NCBI RefSeq assembly: GCF_000702665.1
Contig: NZ_JNJA01000012.1
Coordinates: 59,331-123,330, forward strand
From: Solidesulfovibrio alcoholivorans DSM 5433
GTDB lineage: Bacteria > Desulfobacterota > Desulfovibrionia > Desulfovibrionales > Desulfovibrionaceae
DNA: 64,000 nt
Direction of reading: 5' to 3'
A program made the translations under genes and the position numbers. The notes beneath the pieces were generated by a model. That model made no database searches, had not been told where the DNA came from, and saw nothing but the letters and a program-made list of their open reading frames with translations. This document shows positions 1 to 13,765 of this stretch, piece after piece (positions within the stretch are counted from its first letter, which is position 1; the number at the start of each line of letters is the position of its first letter).

Positions 1-858
1 CCGGGCGCGGCCAGCGTCGCCCCCAGAGGGGCGTCCCAGCCGGAGAGATTGCAGCCGAGCAGGATGAGCACGTCCAGGGGCTGCGCGAGCAGCGCGCCGG
101 CCGCGCGGCCGCCGCCGTCGCACACGCCGAGGCACAGCCGGTGGTCGCCCGGAAACGCCCCCTTGCCCCGCACGGTCGTGGCCACGGGCAGCTCGAACTG
201 CTCGGCAAAGGCGATGAGCCGCCGGACGGCTCCGGCCTTTTCCACGCCCGCGCCGGCCAGGACGGCCACGCGCGCCGGCGTGGAGCCGCCGCCGTCGGGC
301 ACGAGGATGCGCCACAGCCGTTCCACGGCGACCGCGTCCACGAAGCGCGGCCGGTAGGTCGCGGCGTCCAGGGGCTGCCACGGGACCGCGTCCCCGGCCT
401 CCCCCCCGCCGCCGGCATCGGGCGGCAGGCCGAGCAGGACCGGCCCCCGGGGGGCGGCGAGCATGCGCGCAAGGCCCGCGCGCAACTGTTGCGGCATCGC
501 ATCCGGCGTCGCCGCGGCAAAGGACGCGGTCGCGGCCGGCGCGAGCAGGGACAGGCCGCCCCCTCGCGCCGCAACGCACAGCAGCGGCGAGCCGTCGGCA
601 CGGGCCGTGGCCACGGCGCCGGCCATGGCCGCAGCCTCGGACCCGTCTCCGGCCAGACAGGCCCCGAACCGGCCCGAGGCCCGGGCGTAGCCGTCGGCCA
701 TGCAGGCCGCGCCGGCCGCCTGGGCGGCCGGGACGACGGCGACGGCAGCGTCTTGGACAGCGCCGCGCAGGGATTCGCCGGGTCCTCCCGCGGCCGTGAA
801 CACGTGGCGGACGCCTTCGGCGGCAAGGATATCAAGCAGAAAAGCCGTGGCGCGCATC
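1..858 (-). CDS. Thiamine-diphosphate-binding acetolactate synthase-like protein, 3' part outside window, apparent frameshift near start
   Basis: The minus strand is open from about 839 to the left edge. It translates to an N-terminal TPP-enzyme fold: a start like LLDILAAEGVRHVF, a glycine-rich GGPGES segment where family members carry the catalytic Glu region, then AACMADGYARASG. It continues into a central domain with VLAGAGVEKAG and a LILLGCNLSG stretch, as in acetolactate synthase-type enzymes. A strong ribosome site (GGAGGGGGAG) sits directly before ATG at 858. From that ATG the frame gives MRATAF and then meets a stop after a run of five A (840-844 on the plus strand). Four A would restore the long frame. 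So this is a sequencing or assembly error, a slippery run, or a broken gene. The exact substrate cannot be told. It is divergent from the CheB/CheR kinase gene. Confidence 0.7.
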
Positions 859-1072
859 TCCCCCTCCAGGGTGGAAAATTCTCCCTTTGCCCATGATGCG
901 CCGGCCAAACCCGGGCGTCAAGGCCGGCCGCCGGCCGCGCGGGGCGAACAAAGTCCGTGCGGCGGCGTTGCCTGTATGCGGTGATCGATGCTATCCTTTG
1001 CTCCCAAAGTTCCCACGCCAAACAGCTGGTCCGGTTTGCGCGCGTTCCGCAGGGGAGGGAGGCAGCTAGCCC

Positions 1073-5689
<4,617 letters not shown>

Positions 5690-5749
5690 GGGGCGTTGCG
5701 CCCCGGCGCCGCGGCGCGTGTGGAAAAGGAATCAGCAAAGGAGACAGCC

Positions 5750-5959
5750 ATGTCGTCTGAAAAAGCCGCTTTCGAAACCACCTGCCCGGGCTGCGGCGAA
5801 AAGGTCCGCGTCACGGTCTCGCGCGAGGACGTCGCCGACGGCAAGGCCCATGCCCAGGCCGTGTGCCAGCGCTGTCTCGGCCGCTTCGAGGCCATCACCG
5901 ACCTCGACTGCCTGGAATGGGACGACGCCTGCAAGACGGAAGTCGGCCGCTTCGGCTAA
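5750..5959 (+). CDS. Small zinc-ribbon-like protein (69 aa)
   Basis: Start chosen at the ATG preceded by AAAGGAGACAGCC; an upstream in-frame ATG at 5696 lacks a ribosome site. The product has two Cys pairs, CPGC near residues 12-15 and CQRC near 40-43. This spacing is typical of a small zinc ribbon. The C-terminal third is acidic (DLDCLEWDDACK) and holds two more Cys. No enzyme motif is present. It lies 60 nt after the hybrid kinase gene and before an intrinsic terminator, so it may be the last gene of that transcript. Function unknown; metal binding is inferred only from the Cys pairs. Confidence 0.75.
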   Translation: MSSEKAAFETTCPGCGEKVRVTVSREDVADGKAHAQAVCQRCLGRFEAITDLDCLEWDDACKTEVGRFG

Positions 5960-5997
5960 GGGCGCGTCCTTTCGATAATCGTTCCGCCAACGGCGTC

Positions 5998-6025
5998 GCC
6001 CCTTTTTAGGGGCAACGCTTTTTTC
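5998..6025 (+). terminator. Intrinsic terminator after the zinc-ribbon gene
   Basis: Stem GCCCC/GGGGC (5998-6002 with 6009-6013) closes a six-base loop and is followed by AACGC and a run of six T. It ends the transcript of the kinase and zinc-ribbon genes. Confidence 0.7.
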
Positions 6026-6065
6026 GGGGGCGCGGCGCGAGGCCGGCCCGCACGAGGAGTTCCCG

Positions 6066-6542
6066 ATGCCGCGCCACTGGCTGCTCAAGACCGAGCCGGG
6101 CTGCTTTTCCATAGACGACCTGGCCGCCGCCCCCGGGCAGACCACCTGCTGGGACGGGGTGCGCAACTATCAGGCCCGCAAGTATCTGCGCGAAATGGCC
6201 GTGGGCGACCTGGCGCTTTTTTATCACAGCGTGAAAAATCCCGCGGCCGTGGGTGTGGCGGAGATCGTGCGCGAGGCCTACCCGGACGTGAGCGCCCAGG
6301 ACCCGCAGGACCGCCATTTCGATCCCAGGGCCACGCCGGAAGATCCCGTCTGGGTCATGGTCGACGTGCGCCTGCGCGCCCGCTTCGCCGCGCCCGTGCC
6401 CCTTGCGGCCATGCGCCGGGAACCGGGGCTTGCCGGCATGGAGCTTTTGCGCAGGGGCTCGCGCCTGTCGGTCATGCCCGTTTCCGCCGAGGAATTCGCC
6501 CTGGTCTGCGCCCTTGGCGGCGCGGCGGCACAAAAGGCTTGA
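6066..6542 (+). CDS. EVE domain protein (THYN1-like)
   Basis: 158 residues, almost entirely one EVE domain. The N-terminus HWLLKTEPGCFSIDDL and the following CWDGVRNYQARKYL with GDLALFYHS are the hallmark blocks of the THYN1/EVE family. EVE domains are PUA-like folds that bind modified bases in DNA or RNA; in bacteria they occur alone or fused to restriction components. Here it is stand-alone, with ATG after GAGGAGTTCCCG. Its stop nearly meets the murI region, so the two are probably co-transcribed, although no functional link is obvious. Substrate unknown. Confidence 0.88.
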   Translation: MPRHWLLKTEPGCFSIDDLAAAPGQTTCWDGVRNYQARKYLREMAVGDLALFYHSVKNPAAVGVAEIVREAYPDVSAQDPQDRHFDPRATPEDPVWVMVDVRLRARFAAPVPLAAMRREPGLAGMELLRRGSRLSVMPVSAEEFALVCALGGAAAQKA

Positions 6543-6619
6543 CGCCGGCCCCGGACAGGGGTTTAGCCCGTCTGGCGCAGGGCGCCGCCGCGCCCAATCC
6601 GCGCCCAAAGGCTCTTCCC

Positions 6620-7426
6620 GTGCATTGTGACGCAACCTGCCCCATCGGCATCTTCGATTCCGGCGTCGGCGGCCTCACCGTGGCCCGCGCCGTCATGGAC
6701 CGCCTGCCAAACGAACGCATCGTCTATTTCGGCGATACCGCCCGCGTGCCCTACGGCGTGAAGTCTCCGGACACCGTGGCCCGCTACGCCGCGCAGATCA
6801 CGCGGTTCCTGCTCGCCAAAAACGTCAAGCTGCTCGTCGTCGCCTGCAACACCATGGCCGCCGTGGCCCTGCCGGCCATCGCCTCCATGTCGCCCGTGCC
6901 CGTCATCGAGGTCATCTCGGCCGGGGCCAAGAGCGCCCTGGCCGTCTCGAAATCCCGGCGCATCGGCATCATCGCCACGCCCTCGACCGTGGCCAGCCGG
7001 GCCTACGAAAAGGCCCTGGAACTCTATGGCGGCCCGGACGTCCACGCCGTGTCCAAGGCCTGTCCGCTGTTCGTGCCGCTGGTGGAGGAAGGCTGGCTCG
7101 ACCATCCGGCCACGCGCATGGTGGCCGAGGAATACCTGCGCCCGATGCTGGCGGAGGACCTGGATACGCTGATCCTCGGCTGCACCCATTATCCGCTGCT
7201 CGCCCCGCTTCTGGCCCAGGTCGTCGGGCCGCAGGTACGGCTGCAGGACTCGGCCACGGCCATGGCGACGCGCGCCGCCGCCGTGCTGGCGGAACTGAAT
7301 CTCGCCCGAAACGACGGGCCGCCGCGCCATATCTTCCACGTCACGGACATGCCGTTGCGTTTCCGGGAGATCGGCGAACGGTTCCTCGGCCGTCCCATGG
7401 AGGACGTGCGCCTGGAGAAGATGTAG
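6620..7426 (+). CDS. murI: Glutamate racemase
   Basis: Interconverts L- and D-glutamate for peptidoglycan. Seen: IGIFDSGVGGLTV at the N-terminus (catalytic Asp/Ser region), YFGDTARVPYG, the first catalytic Cys in VVACNTMAAV, and the second in LGCTHYPLL. I start at GTG 6620 because this gives 268 residues, the usual family length, with AAAGG 8 nt upstream. A TTG at 6539 would add 27 residues with no family resemblance. The gene ends 11 nt before the convergent TPR lipoprotein gene. Confidence in function is high; the start is less sure. Confidence 0.92.
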   Translation: MHCDATCPIGIFDSGVGGLTVARAVMDRLPNERIVYFGDTARVPYGVKSPDTVARYAAQITRFLLAKNVKLLVVACNTMAAVALPAIASMSPVPVIEVISAGAKSALAVSKSRRIGIIATPSTVASRAYEKALELYGGPDVHAVSKACPLFVPLVEEGWLDHPATRMVAEEYLRPMLAEDLDTLILGCTHYPLLAPLLAQVVGPQVRLQDSATAMATRAAAVLAELNLARNDGPPRHIFHVTDMPLRFREIGERFLGRPMEDVRLEKM

Positions 7427-7437
7427 CGCCGGAGTGT

Positions 7438-8181
7438 CTAGGAATTGGCGGCGGCGTGGGCGTTCGGGGAGGCCGCGGGCGCGTCGCCTGCCGGCGGCGT
7501 GGGCGCGGACGCCGGTGCCGGGGTCGCGGGGGCGGCCGGGGTCGCGGGCTTGGGCTTGGGCTTCGGCTTGGGTTCGGCCGGCGGCGCGGGCGGCGTTTCG
7601 GCCCGGGCGCAGGCCACGCGGGCGTTTTTGTATTCCGTCACGGCCGGGGCATAGGCCGGGTCCAGGACCATGGCCCTGCGGTAGGCGGCGAGCCCTTCGC
7701 GGCAGTCGCCGGCGGCCATGGCCAGGTTGCCGAGGTAATACTGGACCTGGGCGTTTTTGGAGCCGCGCCGCACCGCGGCGGCAAGGCGCTCCCCGGCCGC
7801 GTCACGGCGGCCGGCCGCGTACAGGGCCACGCCCAGGGCCTCGAGCGGACGCGGATCGGCGGCGTCGAGGCTGGCCGCCTCGGTCAGCACGGCTTCGGCA
7901 CGCCCGAGATCGCCGTCCTTGGCCGCGCAGATGCCGAGGTACAGCCGCGCCTCCACGGATTTGGCATCCTGGAGGACGGCGGCTTCCAGGTCGGCCATGG
8001 CCTTGTGGCAGTCTCCCGCGGCGACCGCCTTCTTCCCGGCCTCGAGACGTTTGGCGGCCGAAGGGACGGCAGGGGCCGTCGCCGCGACAGGCGGCGGGGA
8101 TGGCTGCTTCTGGCAGGCGGCCAGGGCAAGGGCCAGCCCCAGGAGCACGGGGACGGCTTTTCCCAGGAATAATCGCGACAT
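7438..8181 (-). CDS. TPR-repeat lipoprotein with proline-rich tail
   Basis: 247 residues. The ATG at 8181 follows GGGAGGAACC. The N-terminus is a lipoprotein signal ending in a lipobox LALAAC (Cys23). The middle (about 45-190) has tetratricopeptide-like units such as VEARLYLGICAAKDGDLGRAE and QYYLGNLAMAAGDC. The C-terminal 60 residues are low complexity: alternating Lys-Pro, then Ala/Pro. It is probably anchored to the inner face of the outer membrane or the periplasmic side of the inner membrane as a scaffold. No enzyme motif is present. It runs convergent to murI and divergent from the membrane kinase gene. Confidence 0.85.
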   Translation of the reverse strand: MSRLFLGKAVPVLLGLALALAACQKQPSPPPVAATAPAVPSAAKRLEAGKKAVAAGDCHKAMADLEAAVLQDAKSVEARLYLGICAAKDGDLGRAEAVLTEAASLDAADPRPLEALGVALYAAGRRDAAGERLAAAVRRGSKNAQVQYYLGNLAMAAGDCREGLAAYRRAMVLDPAYAPAVTEYKNARVACARAETPPAPPAEPKPKPKPKPATPAAPATPAPASAPTPPAGDAPAASPNAHAAANS

Positions 8182-8460
8182 GGTTCCTCCCGGCCGCACG
8201 GGCCAGACGGTCCCGCGGACGGCGACACGCGCCGCGTCGCAGGACCGGCGTTTCGGCGTGTAGCGCCGCCTCCGAACCCTGTCAACGGCCGGGCACGCCG
8301 CGAAGCGCCCTTGACGCCATCCCCTGGCCCACGTAGAGGATAATGGCTTTCCGGTTTCACGGACAAGCCCCGCCCCAGGAGTTGCGGTGAAGCGTTTCGA
8401 GGCCGTTTTTGCATCTTTTTCCGGACGCCGTCCCCCGGGACGCCATTTTGCCGCAGCCCC

Positions 8461-11400
8461 ATGAGCGCCCCGAAAGACGCGGCACACGCCGACACCGCAC
8501 GCCCTGCCCTCCTGCCGATCGTCGCCATCGGCGTGGCGCTTTCGCTGCCTGCCGCCCTGGCCGCCGCCGGCCTGCTCGACTTCCCCACCTTTCATGCCCT
8601 GACGCAGACCGCCTGCATGGCGGCCGGCATGGCGACATTCCTGGTGCTCTGGAACGCCCGGGATTTCCTGGCGCAGAACTTCTTCCTGGTCCTTGGCCCG
8701 GCCTTTCTGGCAGCGGCCGTCTTCGTCTGGCTCCACACCCTGCGCGCGGCCGAACTGGTCCACCTCCCCCTGTCCTGGGAACTGCTGCACGCCCTGCCGC
8801 TCGCCGGCGACCTCGGCCTTGCGGCCACGCTTTGCGCCGGAGTCTGGCTTGCGCCGCGACCACGCCGCAATCCCGTCGCGGTCCTTGCCGTCGTGACCGG
8901 CGGCAACCTGGTCTTGTGGCTGCTTTTCGCCCTGGATACGGCCCCGCATTTGACCGCTGCCGACCCGACGCTCGCCGCTTTGCCCCATGTCGCGGCCCTG
9001 GCGCTATTCGTGGCCGCCGCCCCGCCCCTTTTCCTGAAACGCGCGGGGCTCGGCAAGGAAACGTCGCTGCCGCTGCTTGCCGCGTTGGCCTGTCTGGTCG
9101 CGGCAGAAACGCGCTTCGTCTCGGGACCGGAAGGCGCATGGCCCGATCTGGCCGGGCACACGGCCAAGCTCCTGGGCTACGCCCTCTTCTGCCGCGCGGC
9201 CGTGATCGCCGGCGTCGTAGAGCCCCAACGACTGCTGCGCCGGGAAGTCGATCGTCGCGAAGGGGAGCTGACCGCGCGCATGGTGCGCCTGGGGGCCCAG
9301 ACGCGGGCCACCTACGAACTGACGCGCCTCAAGGCCCTGGAAGGCGGCGACTTCGACAGCTTCGCCAGGACGCTCCTGGGACGGGCCCAGGCCGTGCTCC
9401 ACCTGGAACAGGCGGGCGTGTGGCTGCTCTCCCCTGAGGGAAACCGCCTGACCCTGGCCATCGGCGCCGGGGACGCCGGCGCGGACGCCGCCACCACCCT
9501 GGATGTGTACTGCGCGGACGACTACCGCGAAGCCCTGGCCCACGAACGGGTCCTCGCCGTGGGCGACACCGCGTCCTGGCCGCTTGCCGGGCCTGTTTTC
9601 GCGGCCACCCTCGCCGCGCGCGGCGTGGCCTCGTGCATCGACGTGCCCCTGCGTTTTTCCGGCCGCCTCGCCGGCGTCCTCAAACTCGAACACGCCGGCG
9701 CGCCCCGCGCCTTCGCCGACGACGAACTGGCGTTCGCCGGCACCCTGGCCGACCTGCTCGTGCTCGGCCGGGAATCGGCCGAACGCCGCCTGGCGGCCCG
9801 CAACCTGGCCGAAAGCGAACAGCGCCTGCGCGCCTTCGTGGACGCCATGCCCGATCCGGCCTGTTTGAAGGATGCCGACGGCCGCTGGCTCGTGGCCAAC
9901 CGGGCCATGCTCGAGACGTTGCGCCTGCCGGCGACGGGCTGGGAGGGACGGACCAGCCGGGAACTCGACGCGCTCTGCGCCGGGGACAAGGCCGCCCTGG
10001 AGGCCATGGCGGCGACCGACAGCCGGACCTGGGCAGCCCGGGAAGCCGCCGTCTTCGGCCTGACGCTGACCGGAGCCGACGGGGACGACCGGCATTTCGA
10101 CATCATCAAGGCCCCTTTGTTCCACGCCGACGGCCGCCCCCGGGGCATGGCCATCCTGGCCCGCGACGTCACCGCCTACCGCGACGCGCTCTCCCGGCTG
10201 CGCGAGTCCAACGCGGAACTCGAAGCCATCTACAACGAAACCTCGGACGGGCTCGTCATCGCCGACATCGGCAACCAGAACGTGGTGCGGGTCAACGCCG
10301 CCGCCTGCCGCATGTTCGGCGACGGAGCCCGTGCGCTGACCGCGCTTTCCCCCTGGGACCTGCATCCTCCCGAGGAGCGGGAGCGCTTCGTGCGCCTTTT
10401 CGGGGAAATCGCGGCCGGCAGGCTGCGCCTGCTGGAAGGCATCCCCTGCCGCCGGGCCGACGGCACGACCTTTTTCGCCGACATTTCCGCCCAGCCCATC
10501 GCCTACGGCGGCCGCGCGGCCATCCTGGGTTTTTACCGTGACATCACCGAACGCCGCGCCGTGGATGCGACCTTGCGCGCCTCGGAGGAACGCTTCCGCC
10601 GCGTTTTCAACAGCACCTACGACGCCATCTTCCTCCACGACGCACAGGGCACGATCCTCGACCTAAACGACAAGGCACTGGAGCTTTACGGCATACGCCG
10701 CGAGGAAATGAACGACATCGCCATCGCGCGCGACCTCTCCGCCCCGGAAACATCCCCCGACCTGTTGCACGAATACTGGAGCGCGGTGCTGGCCGGCCAG
10801 GAGCGCTTCTTCGAATGGAAGGCCAAGCACCCCCACGACGGCAGCGTCTTCCACGTCGAGGTCTACCTGCGCCGCATCCTGCTCGGCGAGCGGCCGGTCA
10901 TCCTGGCCAACGTGCGCGACGTCACCGAGCGAAAGCGCGTCCAGGCCGCCCTGGCCGCCCGCCAGGAGGAAATTTCGGCGCTCAACCGCGACCTGGCCCT
11001 GCGGGTGCGCGAGGCGACCGAAAAGAACCGGCAAAAGGACATCCTGCTTTTAAACCGCACGCGCATGGCCGCCATGGGCGAAATGATCGGCAACATCGCC
11101 CACCAGTGGCGGCAGCCCTTAAACGCCCTGTCCATCGTCCTGGCCAACATGCGCTTCGAATTCGAGGCCGCCTGCGGCGAGGAAGGGGAGGCGCTTGCCG
11201 CCGCCCACCGCCAGGCCGGGGAAATCCTGCGCAAGATGTCCGCCACCATAGACGACTTCCGCGACTTCTTCCGGTCCGACAAGGAACGCAAAGCCTTCCA
11301 CGTGGTCGCGGCCATAAACGACGCGCTGCTGCTGATCGAGGCGAACCTGGCCCAGCACGGCATCGCACTGCGCGTGACGGCGCGCAGGAACCCGCGCGTC

Positions 11401-11790
11401 ATGGGTTTTCCGGGCGAATTTTCCCAGGTCGCGCTCAACCTCGTCGGCAACGCGCGCGATGCCATCCTGGCTTCGGGCGTGCGCGACGGCGTCATCGCCA
11501 TCCGGGTCATGGAACGCCACGGCCAGGCCGTCGTCCACGTGCGCGACAACGGCGGCGGCATCCCCGAGACCGCCCTGCCGCGGGTGTTCGACCCCTACTT
11601 CACCACCAAAAGCGACAACGGCGGTACCGGGCTTGGCCTGTACATGTCCAAGATCATCATCGAGGACCACATGCGCGGCGGCCTGACCGTGGCCAATGCC
11701 CCCGGCGGGGCGCGCTTCGTCGTGCGCATGCCCCTGGCGAACGCCGCCGCCCCCCTTCCCGCCAACCGCGCGATCCCGCCCCGGAGGTAG
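8461..11790 (+). CDS. Membrane-bound multi-PAS/GAF sensor histidine kinase
   Basis: 1109 residues. The first 250 hold about seven hydrophobic segments, a MASE-like membrane sensor. A GAF domain (about 285-440) follows, then three PAS domains (about 450-575, 580-695, 705-820). A coiled linker leads to the transmitter: the H-box is NIAHQWRQPLNAL with His881, and the HATPase has DNGGGI and a GTGLGLYMSK G2 box near the C-terminus. The AHQWRQPL type is common in deltaproteobacterial kinases that signal to diguanylate-cyclase regulators. The stop is 2 nt before the GGDEF response regulator, so I infer the two form a cognate pair. The ATG start has only a weak upstream ribosome site. Confidence 0.92.
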   Translation: MSAPKDAAHADTARPALLPIVAIGVALSLPAALAAAGLLDFPTFHALTQTACMAAGMATFLVLWNARDFLAQNFFLVLGPAFLAAAVFVWLHTLRAAELVHLPLSWELLHALPLAGDLGLAATLCAGVWLAPRPRRNPVAVLAVVTGGNLVLWLLFALDTAPHLTAADPTLAALPHVAALALFVAAAPPLFLKRAGLGKETSLPLLAALACLVAAETRFVSGPEGAWPDLAGHTAKLLGYALFCRAAVIAGVVEPQRLLRREVDRREGELTARMVRLGAQTRATYELTRLKALEGGDFDSFARTLLGRAQAVLHLEQAGVWLLSPEGNRLTLAIGAGDAGADAATTLDVYCADDYREALAHERVLAVGDTASWPLAGPVFAATLAARGVASCIDVPLRFSGRLAGVLKLEHAGAPRAFADDELAFAGTLADLLVLGRESAERRLAARNLAESEQRLRAFVDAMPDPACLKDADGRWLVANRAMLETLRLPATGWEGRTSRELDALCAGDKAALEAMAATDSRTWAAREAAVFGLTLTGADGDDRHFDIIKAPLFHADGRPRGMAILARDVTAYRDALSRLRESNAELEAIYNETSDGLVIADIGNQNVVRVNAAACRMFGDGARALTALSPWDLHPPEERERFVRLFGEIAAGRLRLLEGIPCRRADGTTFFADISAQPIAYGGRAAILGFYRDITERRAVDATLRASEERFRRVFNSTYDAIFLHDAQGTILDLNDKALELYGIRREEMNDIAIARDLSAPETSPDLLHEYWSAVLAGQERFFEWKAKHPHDGSVFHVEVYLRRILLGERPVILANVRDVTERKRVQAALAARQEEISALNRDLALRVREATEKNRQKDILLLNRTRMAAMGEMIGNIAHQWRQPLNALSIVLANMRFEFEAACGEEGEALAAAHRQAGEILRKMSATIDDFRDFFRSDKERKAFHVVAAINDALLLIEANLAQHGIALRVTARRNPRVMGFPGEFSQVALNLVGNARDAILASGVRDGVIAIRVMERHGQAVVHVRDNGGGIPETALPRVFDPYFTTKSDNGGTGLGLYMSKIIIEDHMRGGLTVANAPGGARFVVRMPLANAAAPLPANRAIPPRR

Positions 11791-11792
11791 GC

Positions 11793-13085
11793 ATGCCCAG
11801 GAACTCCGCTTCCCTGCAAAAGTACCGTCCCCTTTCCCGGCTGCACATCCTGGTCGTCGAGGACGACTTCCTGGCCCGGGAGCAGATGGGCCTCATGCTG
11901 TCGCGCTTCGCCGGACGGCTGACCACGGCCGTGGACGGGGCCGAGGGACTCGAACGCTTCAAGTACGAACGGCCCGACATCGTGGTCACGGACATCAGCA
12001 TGCCGCGCATGGACGGCCTGGACCTGGCCGAGGCGGTCAAGGCCATGGACAAGGCCACGCCCGTGGTGCTGGTCACGGCCCACAGCGACACGGCGTTTTT
12101 CCTGCGCTCCATCGCCATCGGCGTCGACGGCTATGTGGTCAAGCCCGTGGAGGCCGAGTCCCTGCTCGGGCTGCTCGCCCGGCTCGGCAAGGGACTGCTG
12201 GAGACCAGGGCCGCGGCCAGCCGGGCGCAGCTTTTCCAGTTCACCCTGGACATCAACCCCAATTTCATCCTCACCTGCGACGCCGGGGAAGTGGACTACG
12301 TCAACCGGACGTTCCTGGAATTCCTGGGCGCGCCGAGCCTGGCCGCCCTCAAGGCCGGGGAGCACGCCGGCCGCACGCTCGAAATCGACGGCCGCCGCCA
12401 CGAAGCCGGCGATCTGGCCTGGACCGAACACGTCGGAGGACGTCCCGGAGCGACCCACCAGGCCGTGTTTTCCCGTCTGCCCGGCGAAAAGGGCCAGCCG
12501 CGCACCTTCCTCGTGTCCGCCGCGGAATTCCCGGAACTGGAACGGCGCGTCCTGACCTTCACCGACATAACGCCCCTGGCCGAGGAACGGCGCGCGCTGC
12601 TCATGCGCGCCGCCACGGACGCCCTGACCGGCATCGCCAACCGCGCCGGGCTCGACGAGTTCCTCGACAACGCCCAACACCGGGCCAACGCGGAGCAGAC
12701 CCCCCTCTCGGTCATCATGTTCGACATCGACCACTTCAAGGTCATCAACGACACCTACGGCCATCAGGCCGGCGACGCGGTTCTGGTGGAACTGTCGCGC
12801 CTCGTCGGCAGCCATGTCCGCGTCGGGGATCTGCTCGGCCGTTACGGCGGCGAGGAATTCCTCATCGTGGCCCCGGGAGCCGAACACGACGTGGCCCTGC
12901 AACTGGCCGAACGGCTGCGCGCCGTGGTGGAAAAGCACCTGTTTCCGGTCGCGGGCGGCCTGACGTGCAGCTTCGGCCTGGCCGTGGCCAGGGTCGGGGA
13001 ATCCGCACCATCCCTGGTCGGGCGGGCCGACGAGGCCCTGTACCGGGCCAAGGAGGCGGGTCGCAACCGCGTGGCCGCCGATTGA
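11793..13085 (+). CDS. REC-PAS-GGDEF diguanylate cyclase response regulator
   Basis: 430 residues, ATG 11793 preceded by GGAGGT overlapping the end of the kinase gene. Receiver domain (about 18-140) with phospho-acceptor Asp67 in VVTDISMPRMDG; a short PAS-like segment (about 150-245); then GGDEF with intact GGEEF (352-356). Five residues upstream is RVGD, matching the RxxD inhibitory I-site, so product feedback by cyclic di-GMP is expected. The enzyme should convert two GTP to c-di-GMP when phosphorylated. There is no EAL domain. Adjacency to the membrane kinase makes a sensor-to-c-di-GMP circuit the simplest reading. Confidence 0.95.
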   Translation: MPRNSASLQKYRPLSRLHILVVEDDFLAREQMGLMLSRFAGRLTTAVDGAEGLERFKYERPDIVVTDISMPRMDGLDLAEAVKAMDKATPVVLVTAHSDTAFFLRSIAIGVDGYVVKPVEAESLLGLLARLGKGLLETRAAASRAQLFQFTLDINPNFILTCDAGEVDYVNRTFLEFLGAPSLAALKAGEHAGRTLEIDGRRHEAGDLAWTEHVGGRPGATHQAVFSRLPGEKGQPRTFLVSAAEFPELERRVLTFTDITPLAEERRALLMRAATDALTGIANRAGLDEFLDNAQHRANAEQTPLSVIMFDIDHFKVINDTYGHQAGDAVLVELSRLVGSHVRVGDLLGRYGGEEFLIVAPGAEHDVALQLAERLRAVVEKHLFPVAGGLTCSFGLAVARVGESAPSLVGRADEALYRAKEAGRNRVAAD

Positions 13086-13135
13086 GCGCCGCCCAGGGCG
13101 CCGGGTGGCCGGTCCTGTCCCGGCAGCGGCAATAC

Positions 13136-13164
13136 TTGACAAAAGCAAATCATTACACAGTAAT
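13136..13164 (+). promoter_or_regulatory. Candidate sigma-70 promoter of the long-leader transcript
   Basis: TTGACA (13136-13141), 17 nt spacer, AGTAAT (13159-13164), in a short AT-rich island within otherwise GC-rich sequence. It points toward the 29-residue peptide gene 440 nt downstream. Confidence 0.5.
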
Positions 13165-13605
13165 AACAAGACGCCCTATACCTTTCGGCCGCCACAATGT
13201 GATTTATTTCCCAATTAGGGCTTGCCAGCCGCCCGTCCCGAGCGTAGCCGTGGACTTGCGACCGTCATGCCGGACAGCCGGTCCCCGCCCTGGCGGAGCG
13301 GAGGACGACCCGGCAGGACCGCCTCCCTTTTTCGGCAAGGCAGGAAAGGGGACGCAGACGGGCGGCCGCGACGGGTTGTGAGGACGTCGGCCGGCCCTGG
13401 AAGCAAGGAGAACGCGACAACCAACGCCCCTCGTGCACGCTACTGACCGGACAACCGCCCCTTGGGCGAAGGACTGATCGACGGGACCCGGACTCGCGGG
13501 AGCCATGCCCGGGCCGCGGACGCCACACGAGATCACCGGACGCAAACCCGGTGGACGACGGCAGCCGCCCGCCGGCGACTTGGGGTCACCCCCGGGGAGT
13601 CGGAC
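13165..13605 (+). other. Long untranslated leader, no convincing gene
   Basis: About 440 nt between the candidate promoter and the small peptide gene. It is GC-rich with several possible hairpins, for example around CCCGGGCC and the GGGGTCACCCCC just before the peptide ribosome site. I could not match it to a known riboswitch, tmRNA, RNase P or 6S core. Open frames here are short and lack ribosome sites. It may be a structured leader or a small RNA whose 3' end is the strong terminator at 13704. Confidence 0.4.
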
Positions 13606-13695
13606 ATGAGTCTGATGGATGTAGGCGCCATAGCCGGCGCGCTGGTTTTTCTGGCTTTGCTCGGATTCGTCTTCTACAAGCGCTGCATGAAATAA
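13606..13695 (+). CDS. 29-residue single-pass membrane peptide
   Basis: The ATG follows CCGGGGAGTCGGAC. The product is one hydrophobic helix (IAGALVFLALLGFVFY) between an N-terminal Asp and a basic C-terminus KRCMK, the layout of a bacterial small membrane protein with its positive end in the cytoplasm. It is directly followed by a 13-bp perfect terminator stem and preceded by a long leader with a sigma-70-like promoter, so it is likely transcribed as its own unit. Function unknown; small membrane proteins often modulate transporters, kinases or cytochrome complexes. A remaining alternative is that the RNA, not the peptide, is the product. Confidence 0.6.
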   Translation: MSLMDVGAIAGALVFLALLGFVFYKRCMK

Positions 13696-13703
13696 CGCAG
13701 GAA

Positions 13704-13743
13704 GGGCGTCCGCTCCATTCGGAGCGGACGCCCGCGTTTTTTT
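13704..13743 (+). terminator. Strong intrinsic terminator
   Basis: Perfect 13-bp stem (13704-13716 with 13721-13733) starting GGGCGTCCGC, 4-nt loop ATTC, then GCG and seven T. It ends the peptide transcript and separates it from the convergent CODH-like gene. Confidence 0.9.
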
Positions 13744-13765
13744 CGGGCGACCGGCGGGGTTTGCT

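Noticed and set aside
13165..13605. Riboswitch, tmRNA, 6S or RNase P RNA in the long leader
   Set aside because: None of the conserved cores I know could be found; left as an unassigned leader.
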